Numbered from the stretch's first letter, positions 32,176-43,587 are shown. The stretch: 64,000 nt of DNA from Takakia lepidozioides (GCA_030704615.1 CM060733.1:44826001-44890000); one strand, 5' to 3'. A program made the numbers and translations. The notes: a model not told the origin generated them from the sequence alone.

Positions 32176-35100
32176 ATGGGAGCTGGGGAGGGATCGCAGG
32201 GGGGCGAGGCAACACAGTCAACTTTGGATACTCCTGCCGGGGTGCTGCGCTCACAAGGTGGAAGTGCATCGAGGCAGACGAGTCCTCATTCAACACCTCA
32301 GATATCGCCTCCGAAAAGCCCACCTAGAGTTCGGAAGCCGAGAAAGCAGAAGGAGCCCATGGCTTCGCCAGTAAAACCCCTAGGGAGACTGGAAGCGGAG
32401 ATATTGGGTTTGCAGTCAATTTCAGAAAACACAGATGCGGTGGAGGCCGCTGGAGATGTGGGAGTCGGATCTGCAGAAGGGCGGCCCATTCAACTGACAG
32501 AAGGAGAGGACGATAACGTGGTAGGATTTGGCGACGATCAGAACCTGCTGGAGCTTGCGGAGGAGCAAAACCTCCAGGACAGTACACAGGCTGGTGAGAG
32601 GGGTGAGGGAAGTGACAGAAGTGATAGAAGTAAGAAACTAGTGGCGGGTATGCTCATGAGCGCACGAGACATGAACATAGCAGCAACAGGTTGCTGGCAG
32701 AGACTCATAGCAACATAGGCCGCGTTTTGGGCTCCATGGTGTATCCAGAGAACCTCAAAGTTCCTTTGTGTCGCATGGTAAGCCTTCCAGTTGTAAGGCA
32801 AGCACTGCCAGGGGATATCGATCGACTGAAGCACAACTTCAGAGAAGGGTACAGACGGGGGTCGGCAGCATTCTACGTTTCCATTGAGAATGACCAGGGT
32901 GTCACAAGGGGCCCCACTGCAGAGGAGCTTCAGAATTGGGGCCCCCACTGGCACACTGTTAATGCCGAGTTGAAGCCTATCTGAAGACTAATCCCACATT
33001 CGCACACATGGAAGGGAAGATGTTCTTCGTTTGGGACGGGAACCACAGGATGCTTGCCTGGACAGAGTACATTGCTGAAATGCATCCGCAAGATATCAGT
33101 TGGCATTACATGGTGGACTGCATTGTCGTGAAGGTGGACGTCAGGGACAGAGGACTGTTGAAGGGTGCCATGGCGGATATAAATCTGTAAGTATACAATT
33201 ACATCCTTGTGTACTGCCTATTGCGGCGCCGAAATAGGCAATGTTCACCACTGTCATGCACTCTATGAACTGGAAATTGGATTGCTGTGCCGAAATCATA
33301 TTTTCATGTTGTTTTTTTTCTCCATGGCAGGGTAACAGAGAGGGCCTTCGTGGAAACTCATCTGGCACATACGCTCTACAGAGTGCAAGAAGTGGGGACA
33401 GCTCCGCTGACGGACTTCCAAAAGTCCCTCGATCCCGAGCTGTACAGGAAGTCCCTAGCGAAAGCAGATCGCACCTGGTACCGACCAACACTGGACGCCA
33501 TGGTGGAGATCCTCTATTCGGTGTTCATCTCAAATTTCAGTATCAATTTAATGTTATTTGTTGCAGGGATCCGTGGCCTGACTGTATCTGCTGGGTATGG
33601 TAGAGGAATGCAGACGAACATCAGGGATGACTTGGCCTATGCCAAAAGGCAGTTCTTTGAGAATGATGCCCCCAACAAGGCGGACGCGTCGATAGAGAGT
33701 CATATTGTGCAGGCAGGGAAGCAATCCCGGACCAAGTACAGGTCCAAACTTGTTAAGCAAGTTGCAATCGCTGACCCTGGTCTTGGTGCCGAGTTCCTGG
33801 CGGAGATAGGACTGCATTACTCCAGACCCATGAAACCGGAAATGTCCATGGAGAAACTTCATCACATCGCAGTGTCCTGTGTTGAGCCGGCGGAGAAGGT
33901 AAGCATGGTTTATTCTTGTTTTGTGACTTTTCGCGATTCTTATGTTGGAGTTCTTGTCTGACCAATGTGAGGTGGCTACGAATCTGGAACGGCCATACAA
34001 ACACGAAGCTGCTGTACCACTTTCCCATCGAGCCAACAGACGACAAAATGAACGACTGGCTCAATGTGATGACTTGGTGGCATCAGGTATAATTTTCTCC
34101 TATTCTGTGTTGGACATCGTCGCAATTTCAAAATCATGAATGTTTTGGAAACCTGCCATGCTGCAGGTACTGACCCACGCCCAGGAGCAATTGGACTGCA
34201 ACACCACCACTTTCAAGTTACAGATCGACTGGACGAAGCCTGAGACAATGGAGAACTACGTGCAGTCGTGGCGAGGGCGCTTCGCAAACCTCTTTTTCAG
34301 AGAAATTGCAAAGGCAAGACGCAGCGTATACATCGAAGAGCAGGAGGGTGCCGACAAAGCGGCAATGCGTGTCCTGTTCAGGTAATCTGCTGACAATGCA
34401 GACTCTTATCTTTCAGGCATTTTGCTTCGTGAAGGAACATTCGAAATTCAAATTACGTGAAGTAGGAAGACTTGTTGATTCCACAGTTGATCCACTGGAG
34501 TATAACGTCCTGTTCAACCATGTGGGAGAGAAGGACATTCTTTGTGATTTGTCGGGCAAGCCATGGAGGTATGGCAGGACCAGGAGTCCTGCATTCATCC
34601 AGACGCTCATGGAAACGTGTACGGATGTTGAAGGCAGGGTCCTTGACGTCACTGCAAATACAGGTGAGAACGTTAATTGAATGCGGCACCGAAATTGTCT
34701 GTTTCTGTATGTTTGCTTGTGCGAGGAAGCGACTCATTCTTGAGTTTGGCTGTGGTTGTGTCGTATGAATTCGCAGGTGCCTGTATGTGGGCGGGAAGGA
34801 TGTCGAACCGATTTGTGTTCTCATTTGAGGGGATACGGCCTTGTACGATTACAATTTGGCGGGCCTTCAGCGTCTGCCTCCGACTGAGGATCCCAAAAAC
34901 GCAGAAGAGGACGTGGAAGGAGAGGAGGAAGATGAAGAGGAGGAAGTCCGGAAAATTCGTTCGATGTAGGGGCGCCCGAAGCCGCTTCCCCAATGCCTGT
35001 CTTCGAGTGAGTTGCACCATAGTAAGTGTATTGGTTTCGGTTGTAGGGACCATGCAACCTGCCGATGATTCCCTGTTTGAATTCTCTAATGTACTTCATT

Positions 35101-35324
35101 CTATGTTTGTGCGTACACTCAGCCTTGCAGAGTCGTCCGACGAGGAGAAGCTGGGAGACTTGCTCGAATCGGACCCTGTTGCAGAGGAGGAGACAGAATC
35201 GCATCGGCCATTCTTTGCCAGAAATCGTTTCTCGCGAGTCCCCAGAAGCCCTTTTTTCTACCAGCCTGTGCAGACACGGCTGCCAAAGAAGCCATCAGGA
35301 GGGAGGATAGGCCTACTCGGTTAG
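32176..35324 (+). CDS. Paralogue B: ParB/Srx-like plus methyltransferase-like protein
   Basis: The ATG at 32176 opens a disordered, Ser/Pro/acidic region of ~165 residues, then VSLPVVRQALPGDIDRL, AAFYVSIEND and MFFVWDGNHRMLAW, matching paralogue A. Exons are 32176-33186, 33331-33520, 33567-33898, ~33971-34088, 34167-34381, 34417-34663, ~34777-35005 and ~35124-35324. Exon 2 (ERAFVETHLAHTLYRVQEVG) and exon 4 (RWLRIWNG) align with A. The intron splitting the motif-I region (RVLDVTANTG then ACMWAGRMSNRFVFSFEG) lies at the same codon and phase as in A. The motif-IV segment seen in A (its exons 6-7) is not found here. The tail is acidic (EEEDEEEEVRK). Frame breaks lie near 32680, 32970 and 34830. 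Introns contain palindrome copies at 33223 and 34681. Confidence 0.6.
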
Positions 35325-35639
35325 AGCAATTGACATACGGGAATGAGCAGAGAATTATAATGAGGCGTGAGGCCAAACATAGAATTGTGAAAGGCAGAGT
35401 AGGGAAGTTCGTAATAGAATCCGCGTCCGAGAGCGAGGGGAATGTTGAGGACACTTCCGCACCCAGGTGGACAGTTCCGGCTGGTGAGGAAGGATGGTTT
35501 TTGAGGGGAGGGCTTCTCAGAGTAACAGCGTGGTAGCGGCAGTGCAGGTTCGGAGGCAGGTGGAAGGCAACCATCCTTGCATGAGGGCGGGGATGCATCG
35601 GACAGTGATAGCGGATCCTCACCATAGCAAAGTCTCATT

Positions 35640-36285
35640 TGGATCCTTTTGTTGTACAGTTCTGAAACACTTAATGAATATATTGACGATTTGAAAAATC
35701 ATTGTGTTCAGACTGCTTGTCCATTCCCTACATTTCTTCCGCCAACCAAAATCTATAATAAAAGCAGAAGAAGAGACGCAAACTTCAGTGAAGAACCCTA
35801 CAAGTAATTTATGCACACCATCGACCCGGGAACTTGAAGCCATGAAAACCCTGCCGTTTCTAACATTCCTATTGGGAAATTTGGCGCCGAAATAGCCCAG
35901 TTTGCGCCTTCGTTATATGGGCCTCAAAAATTCCACGGATGAATTACTGCACCAAAATATTGCGATGGAAGCCTTCAGCACAAGGCACTTCACCACATTC
36001 CACTTGGGTATTTCGGCGCCGAAATTGCCCGTTCTGCGCCTTTAAATACCGCACTATATCACATTTTAAGAGGTAATTTCGGTGCCGAAATACCCCGGTG
36101 GATGTCTTCAAAACACCATTTTAGCACACTGCTCTTGGGAATAACGGCGCTGAAATTCCTCATTCCGCATCCTGGACCAGGAGAAACAGACCCTATTACC
36201 GAGGTAAGAGGACATAACACCGTCAATAAAGGCAGGAAAATTCCAATTCCGCGGATGCCTGCTCATGAGCTCATAGGCTCATAGG
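35640..36285. repeat. Palindrome-bearing spacer
   Basis: Copies or variants of the TTTCGGCGCCGAAA palindrome lie at 35880, 36009, 36078 and 36139. They are followed by a GGCTCAT/GCTCATGAGCTC tandem at 36262-36300. No gene is recognised. Confidence 0.7.
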
Positions 36286-36288
36286 CTC

Positions 36289-39200
36289 ATGGGCTCATGC
36301 GCTCATGAAATAGTAAACCTCAAACAGAACCAACAGTATTTGAGCAGATCCTTCACGGAGGAAATACTCAAAGGCCTGAAGGGACAAGAGGTACAATGGG
36401 CGGACATAATGTACAACGCACTGGTGGAAGAGATGAAAAGATTACAAGGTATTACCGCAAAGTCTCCTATCATAGTGTCTGGCCCAATCATTGCTCAAAT
36501 AATCCTTGATTCTGGCATACTTGATGCGCAAGAAAGAAAGGAAATGGGAGTGTTTGAGCCAGAAACCACTGCAATGGAAGAGCAAGGCTCTTCACACAGT
36601 GAGGGTGGACTAGCAGGGCAACCCGAGACTAAGAGGCAGAGACGGGGAAAGACTGTAGTGGCGGATCCACTGCCTTCACGGATTCCACATGATAATGTTT
36701 CCCAAGCTCATGGCCAGGAAGGGGCACAACAGCACAGATAAATGCTATTACTGGAAGCAGGACCTTCAGAGAGGGAGGAGGAAGTTACTTCTGTATCACA
36801 ACCATCACAGCCAGCTGATCGACTTGTCACAAGGTCACAAGTTATCCATGCAGCTCAACCAGAAATAATTGATTTGGAAAAGAAGGGTTAGATATTCCAA
36901 CTACAGAACAGATAGTGGAAGAAATGGAGAAGGGGGACCTTCTCTATAAATATTCTGGTCTGGTCAAGAAGACAGAGATCCCAGAGGTGCAACAGTTGCC
37001 CAAGGGAAATCTTAAGGTGCATATAATACACACACATGGAGGAGGTACCACAGGCGGAAGGTCATGACACTGTAGCACCGGTGATAGATGAAGTAGTTCA
37101 GGAAGAAAATCCGGTGGGACAATGGCCTGAATGGTTCGTGAGACATCACACTGTTGAAGATCAGGAGGAACAGCAGCAACCTCACCATGATGACCCTCAA
37201 CAGGCAATGCTGATGAGTTCCATAGGCATGACACTTAATTTGTTGGGGACTTATGTCAAATCCCATGTTCCAATACCCAATTGACAGCCTTGAGAGAGGA
37301 ACTCAGGAAGGAGTTTGAGGCTCGACTAGCCACTGAGTGTGCAAACAAGGTCGATGAAGAGGTCACTCTCAAGATGCAGCAGGACTTGGGAATACAGCAG
37401 AAGTGGCTTTGCAATTGGTCAAGGAACAATTGATTGAGGCAGGCCTCGCGCAAGACCAGTTGCACGAAGCACATAAGCAACAGCTATACCAAATGCAGGT
37501 GCAGCATGAAAGCAAGTTGCAAGAAGTGAATGCACTACATACGGAGTTGCAGACAGTGCATGACAGGATGACGATACAATGTGCTACATTCACAACTATG
37601 CTTGACCAATCTACAAAAGAAATAAACAGTCAAGCGGAAAAATGTACGAAGGCAGAAGAAGAGAATGTTGAGCAAATGAAGCTCATTGTCGATATGAAGA
37701 ATACAATCTGTCGCAATGAGGATACTTTCAAGCAATACAGGCAGGTTGAAGCTGATCAAGAGAAGCACATCGTGGAGTTGCACCAAACGATCATGGCCAA
37801 TAGAAATGAAATCGCGGTCAATAACAAGGCTTGGAGGGAAGCTAATAATCTGGCTGCTGCCTATGCAAAGTTGGTTGAACCTCAGGCGAAGCGCATGGAG
37901 GCTTTACAACAGCAGTTGGAATTGTACAAGCTAAGAGAGGAGCAAACTCTCAGGGGAACCACAAGCAATTTGGTGGATAACAGCCTTATGCAGGTCTGGT
38001 TAGCACAAGGGCTAGTAGAGGGCAAAGCACCACGAAAGCTCACCCAAAGCGAGATGAATGAGCTTAGGCTGCAGATGCAGAACATTGCCACAACTACTAT
38101 AGACAATGTCTATAGTAGGATAGCAGAGTTACAAGAGGATGTAGACGGACTGCAGACTCAAGTGGAAGACCTCACTTCAAGCATCGACAAAAGAGTCTAT
38201 ATCCCTCAGGAACAGCTAATGGCTTCTTATTTACAAGCCAAAACTTTGGCTTTTCAGTCTTCACAGGAGGTGCAGGAGATGCCAATGATACAAGAGCCAG
38301 TACCACCACCACCACAACAAGTCACTGTACCAGTAGCTGAACCTGTGGTTACTACAACCACACCACAGCCACCACAGCCGGAGGTATGGGGCAATGCCGC
38401 TTTTAACCCACCTAAAACTCCAGCTGCAAGGGAGTACAGTAGGGCTATGATTATGCCCTTCAACCAAATTCCATCATGTTGGATTGGCTTGGAAAGAATT
38501 TAGTCCTCCGCAGTCATTCGCACATTACTACCAAATCATGCGTATTTGGCTGCCAGTGGCAACTAGGACTAAAGTTCTTCCGAACAATCGACATGTTGAA
38601 GATCATCACTTTGCACAATACTGGCACGAGGCAGGTACCATGTTGAGGGAATTGATTGTTTTCCAGGTTGTACATGGACTCATTTATACCAAGACCAAGG
38701 AGGTAGCAAGTATTGTCATGGGATGCGGGTTATACTACGCTGCTTGTTTTCTGGTACGTTACCACATTGAGCAACAAAAGATGCAAACACGCTTTCTGAG
38801 TTATTCCAGTGGAGATCATTGGGTATTACCTTCGTGCCACCTCATATGTACCTATATGACCCAAAAGTTATGATGCAAAAGGATTCTCAAATTCGTTCAT
38901 GGTTTCAAGCGGCCTGGAACCATTTGTCAACACAGAAATTCGGCATTGATGATATTTCTATAAGGGACATGTGGCATGAAAATACTTGCACGCTGCACCA
39001 GTAATTGGTACCCCACTCACCTGGACAGACAAGGAGCTCAGTGTCTACACCAATTTTGCTGTTCAGCGGTTACACCAAGTTGTAAAATACAACTTCCAGA
39101 CATGGTAGGACAGCATTGTATGCCCCAGATGATTCCACAAAAAGTCCGAAAATTAAAACACCTGAGAGGCGATGAGGATTCTGATACAACTGTTTCTTCA

Positions 39201-39443
39201 CCGAATTCTTTTGACATGGGAGAAGACTATGCAGTTCAGATTGCAGAGAAGAAGCGACGGAGGTCTCGTATGCCGGAAAGGTTACCTCGATATCAGCCTC
39301 CAGAGGGCCTCACTTATCCAGGTAGTGATCAACCATCTCCGTCAACCAGAGACAGACCTCGGGCTCGTACACACAGTCCGCCACGAAACTCTCAACGTCA
39401 AAAAGGTGCTCACTCACAAAGGTTTGCTAGTCGAAATCAGTAA
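36289..39443 (+). pseudogene. Coiled-coil gag-like polyprotein region of an LTR element lacking pol
   Basis: Successive forward frames are 36289-36741 (QQYLSRSFTEEILKGLKGQE; ends basic KRQRRGK), ~37036-37284, 37403-38503 (366 residues, long Gln/Glu/Lys heptad-rich coiled coil, then a Pro-rich VPPPPQQVTVPV), 38484-38873 (QSFAHYYQIMRIWLPVATRT, YWHEAGTMLRELIVFQVVHG), 38819-39004 and 38976-39443 (Arg/Ser/Pro-rich tail with KKRRRSRMPERLPRYQPPEG). It ends just before a polypurine tract and LTR. No protease, reverse transcriptase or integrase motif is present. It resembles a structural gene of a non-autonomous retrotransposon. The family is not identified, and it is interrupted by several stops and frame changes. 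Confidence 0.5.
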
Positions 39444-39464
39444 ACCGTGAGGACACGGCTTTTT

Positions 39465-39479
39465 GAGGGGGGAAGGGGT
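39465..39479 (+). promoter_or_regulatory. Polypurine tract
   Basis: GAGGGGGGAAGGGG lies two to three bases before an LTR start (TGTTAG), the position of the plus-strand primer in LTR retrotransposons. Confidence 0.7.
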
Positions 39480-39481
39480 AA

Positions 39482-40427
39482 TGTTAGAGGACTGTCGGGG
39501 ACTTAGACACTTATACGGGATCTGTAGGGTACCCTTAATTTTTGCACAAACTGAGACCAACAGGAGCCTTAGGGATGACAGCAGCGCATTGTAGAGGGGG
39601 GTTACACAGCCCGTCACAGTCGTCACAGTCGTCACAGCCGACACAGCCGACACAGCCAACACAGCTCGTCACAGCCAACACAGCCGTCACAGTCGTCACA
39701 GCAGACACAGTCGTCACAGCCGACACAGCCCGGCACAGCCATACAGCCAGTCACAGCCCGTCACAGCCGACACAGCCAACACAGCCCGTCACAGCCAACA
39801 CAGCCGTTACAGTCGTCACAGCAGACACAGTCGTCACAGCCGACACAGCCGTCACAGCCGACACAGCCCGGCACAGCCACACAGCCAGTCACAGCCCGAC
39901 ACAGCCAAACACAGTCGCACAGCCAGTCACAGCCCGTCACAGTTTCACACAGCCAGTCACAGCTTGACACAGCTGTCACGATCATAGGGAACGAAGAGTA
40001 GGACAGGGAACGACTGTGGGGAAGGGAACATGTTAGTTCACAGACGACGGTTTTAGTGAGGGAAACGGTTAGAACCACGGATAGGAAGATAAAGGGAGAA
40101 ACGGGGAATTGAGGGATATCATTCGGAGGAGGACTTCTTGGTCATGGAGGAGAGGGGATCGGGCAGAGATGAAGAACGGAAGTGAAGATAGAGAGATGAT
40201 GAGTAGATCCTTGATATAAAGGCTGTAATGTATGATTGTAGAGCAGATTAGAGACACAATGGCTTCGGCCTGATACCTGATAAATCATAATCGGATACTT
40301 TTACGATATAATCACATTGTGTAGAGAGATCTGAGTGAAGCTGTGGAATGAATGGATGAGTTGATGGAATCCAATAGATTGATAAAGCAAACTGATACTT
40401 AATTATCAATGGTTAAGATAGCTAACA
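39482..40427 (+). repeat. 3' LTR (946 bp) of gag-like element
   Basis: It begins TGTTAG and ends CTAACA, a 6-bp terminal inverted repeat of TG...CA type, and follows a polypurine tract. It contains the CACAGCC minisatellite (39605-39975) and a TATA-like GATATAAAGG near 40214. No second copy is seen upstream of 36289, so the 5' LTR is missing or deleted. Confidence 0.75.
39605..39975 (+). repeat. Minisatellite of CACAGCC/CACAGTCGT units inside LTR
   Basis: About forty short units such as GTCACAGCC, GACACAGCC, AACACAGCC and GTCACAGTC are arranged in tandem with a partial higher-order repeat (39655-39740 resembles 39770-39860). Open frames across it (THSPSQP-type) are artefacts. Confidence 0.9.
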
Positions 40428-40484
40428 TGAATACCAAAAGGGAAACAAATAGGAAACACCCCCATGATACACTAGCTGTAGGTC

Positions 40485-41424
40485 ATGACTAATTGTTCTG
40501 CGCGGGCTGAGTACTTAGAGATTTCCAACTCTTCTATCTTGGAGTTTCCGCCTCGAATAGCGAAGGGATGGGTGAGTAAAAGTCGTGCGACAAGAATTGC
40601 TCGCACAAAGCCGTCGTTTCAAGGCAGGTGTTCCGCAATTCGAGTGGATACACGGCAACGTTGTTTAGAGATGATAAGGAGGAATCCAGATGGTGTTGTC
40701 CCTGCTCCTACTTTTACAGGAAGATTTGTCCATGCAAAGTTTGCGGAGGCGAGAACCACCGAGTTCTGGTTCTGCAGGCACGACATTATGACTTGCGTGT
40801 ATGGAAAGCCAAGTACGGCATACAAACAATGCCAGAGGGCTTCCCCGTTGTGTGGCCGGTGGAACCAGGCTGCGATCTGAGTCAGGTTGAGGCCGACACC
40901 CTTACCGCCGCAGGATTTCGGATGGTGCAGCGCACTGACGTCCCCAGACAACCATTTCTGCTTCCACAGCCTCCACCACCGACCCTATGAGAGCAAGAAG
41001 AACAATGGGACCCGACAGCTCTAAGCATCATACACACCGTTGGGGGAAACCGAAGAGGCGGTGACCTCCCTCAAAAGTGAACGAGACAAGGATGGGGAAT
41101 GCACTTCGGATGAACTGTACAATCCAGAGCTCGACAGAAGTGCCCCCACCAGGCTTCGGGCGTGTGTATCATATGGCCACGGCAGGCTCAGCTGTTCGCA
41201 ATGAGGTGTACACCATCACCATTTCAGAATTACCCACCTGCAATTGCACCGACTTTCAGATCATGGCGAACAAGGGGGCATCATACTGCCCTTGCAAGCA
41301 TCTGTACTACGTGTACCTAAAGAGACTCCGGTGTAATTCCACAACTCACCACTTCATACATGCACCAGGGTTGAGCCCCCAAGATGTGCACACTCTTCTG
41401 AATATGGATCCAGGGGACCAGTGA
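40485..41424 (+). pseudogene. SWIM-domain fragment of MULE-like transposase
   Basis: The last frame (41077-41424) contains VYTITISELPTCNCTDFQIM then SYCPCKHLYYVYLKRL, giving C-x-C...C-x-H, a SWIM zinc motif used for DNA binding in MULE and FAR1-type transposases. Upstream frames (40485-40880, 40628-40990) contain CPCKVCGGENHRVLVL and FPVVWPVEPGCDLSQVEAD. The catalytic DDE core is not found, so this is a C-terminal relic inserted between the LTR at 40427 and the chromovirus. Confidence 0.55.
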
Positions 41425-41679
41425 CCTTGGCTTGCGGTCCCAACACAATGGTACGCCCATCCTTTTCGGATAGTAGAACTGTACTGCTGCAAGTAGCTCT
41501 GACTCTGGCCACAGAAAGGTCCGACTTATGTCTTGCCTACCAGTAACCTATTTTGCTCGAACTAAGATAATACTATGTCTTCACTCGTGTTTCCACGTGC
41601 ATGTATTTTTGTGTGTTGGAGGGTTCATGTTTTTCTGCTCTCCCAAACTTTGCTTTCCTCATTCGACCCCCGGCAAGGA

Positions 41680-41800
41680 AATGCGGCGCCGCATTTCCAA
41701 GTAACGTCGTAGGTACTGGTAGATGCGGCATTCACCGACACCAAACTGCCCCGAAATTTCGCACGTGCGAACCCTAATGCGGCACCGCATTTCCGAGTTG
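41680..41800. repeat. Variant palindromes GGAAATGCGGCGCCGCATTTCC-type
   Basis: A 22-bp perfect palindrome centred on GGCGCC starts at about 41679. A second, imperfect copy (AATGCGGCACCGCATTT) lies at about 41777. The flanks AAATGCGG differ from AATTTCGG of the main array but the GGCGCC centre is shared. Confidence 0.8.
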
Positions 41801-42024
41801 AGTCGCAAAACTTTCCCGCCAAATACTCGAGGATGACAGAATTGTGCAGACTCTATTGGTTCAGTCGCGGCAAAAGGGTCAGCTTCATTCCAATGTTAAG
41901 GCATGTAAAACCGCGGAATACTCTATACAGGCCAGTATGCGACGTCCTATTGCCGTGGTATACTGGATTTCTCGTTGCACGGTCACTCATTTCCATGAGC
42001 GGATCTAAAAAACCATGAGCGGAG

Positions 42025-43068
42025 TTGTTACTAACGACATATCTTCGCCGCATTACAGGATCTGTAACTTCCAAAAACGGCAAGGTCAAATATAAAACTA
42101 TTATTGAGCCCGATGGGGGCGACGTGTCACCGAAGCAGCCGTTTGAGGAAGCGATGCATGCTTTTGAAAACGAGGCCGCTCAAGAACGGGAGGAATATGA
42201 GGAGTCGGAGCTTGAGGAATCCCTGAGAGCTGCGACAGACCAACAGATGCCTCCCATGCCGGCAGCCTTTTGGGAAGGGTTGTTGGCGCAGTTTGGCGGG
42301 ACATTGAAAGACGTGTTGAGGGAGGCTAATGCCACTTCCACTAAGGAAAAGTTTAAGGTGAAGCCTAAGGAACCCGACACCTTCCAGGGCGTCCGAAATC
42401 GGAAGGCACTCAACACTTGGCTCTTGGAGCTAGAGCAGTACTTCCGGGCGGCCAAGTTGAGTGACGAGGATCGGGTGGAAGTGGCTCCCACCTATTTGAG
42501 GGGCTATGCTCAACAATGGTGGCAAAAACGCCTTCACGACCGAGGTCCAAGCCCGGAAACCTTGAACTGGAGTGGGTTCAAGGAATTGATGAAGAGACAG
42601 TTTGTGCCCCTCAATGCGTCCTGGCTCGCCCGGGACAAGATGAGGAATTTGAAGCAAACGGATGACATTCGGGGATATGTTCAGGCTTTCAATGTGCTGT
42701 TGCTTGAAGTTGCGGACATGGCAGAACCAGAAATGGTCTTCAACTTTGTGGCGGGACTGGCCCAATGGGCCAGGCGAAAGTTGGAGGAGAAGCCACATAA
42801 GACTTTGAACGAGGCAATTGAGAGGGCTGAATGTTTCTCGGATGTCCCTAGGGGTGAAAGACAAGGCCGTACGGAGCTGAACCACAAGAAATCCCGGCGG
42901 GAGGGTGACTCTTTCCGACCGGAAAAGAAGTGGGATAGGCCACGCGGCAACAATGGCACGTGGAAATCGAAGGGAGGGCCTTCACACGTCAAGGCGGCAC
43001 CCGGTGCTTCGAAAAGAAAAGCAGGTGCAGCGGCTTATGGCGGACAGAAGGTGACCTTCGATGGGTAG
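42025..43068 (+). pseudogene. Chromovirus gag
   Basis: 347 codons are open. The capsid-like region has LNTWLLELEQYFRAAKLSDE (about codons 130-150), TYLRGYAQQWWQKRL and MRNLKQTDDIRGYVQAFNVL, followed by a basic tail with SRREGDSFRPEKKWDRPRG. A TAG at 43066-43068 ends the frame directly before the CCHC knuckle CFNCGEPQHMAKKC (43069-43110), which should belong to gag. The start may be upstream in another frame. Confidence 0.85.
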
Positions 43069-43587
43069 TGTTTCAATTGTGGGGAGCCCCAGCACATGGC
43101 CAAGAAGTGCACAAAACCCCAACAATTGAACATGACTCGAGCGACCACAGAGCTGTCGGAAGATTCCATCACTCGCATGGTGGAAGCGGTGGTCGCCAAG
43201 ACTTGCAAGGTAGGCAACTATTCTTGTGAGTTGTATCAGGAAACTGACGCCCTGCGTAAAGGGAGTCAGTTATTGTTCGTGGATGGGATAATATCCGGAA
43301 CTAACGTGTCGTTGTTGGTGGACATAGGAGTGTCGCACTCCTTCATGACACCGGCAACGGCACGAAAGCTGGGACTCCCGACAAGTGACGTGGGGGCCTC
43401 TATTGAGATGCGTTCTGCCAAAGGAGAACCGCAATTGGCGACGAGGTTGGCGTTCGATGTTCCTCTTCAATTGGGGAGTTGGGAGGGACGTGAGAACTTC
43501 ACCATTTGCGAGATCGATGGAGTGGATCTCATTTTGGGGATGACTTTTTTGGAGCAAATCCGGAGACGTCATAGATGGCCGCAATAG
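43069..43587 (+). pseudogene. Chromovirus zinc knuckle and aspartic protease
   Basis: C-x2-C-x4-H-x4-C knuckle at 43069-43110. The protease follows with LLVDIGVSHSFMTPATARKL. The active-site triplet reads DIG instead of the usual DSG or DTG, so the Ser/Thr is lost. The flap-like [20 protein letters not shown] is present, after which the frame breaks near 43565. Confidence 0.8.

Noticed and set aside
39542-39967. Gln/Pro/Thr-rich ORF
   Set aside because: It is a translation of the CACAGCC minisatellite inside an LTR.
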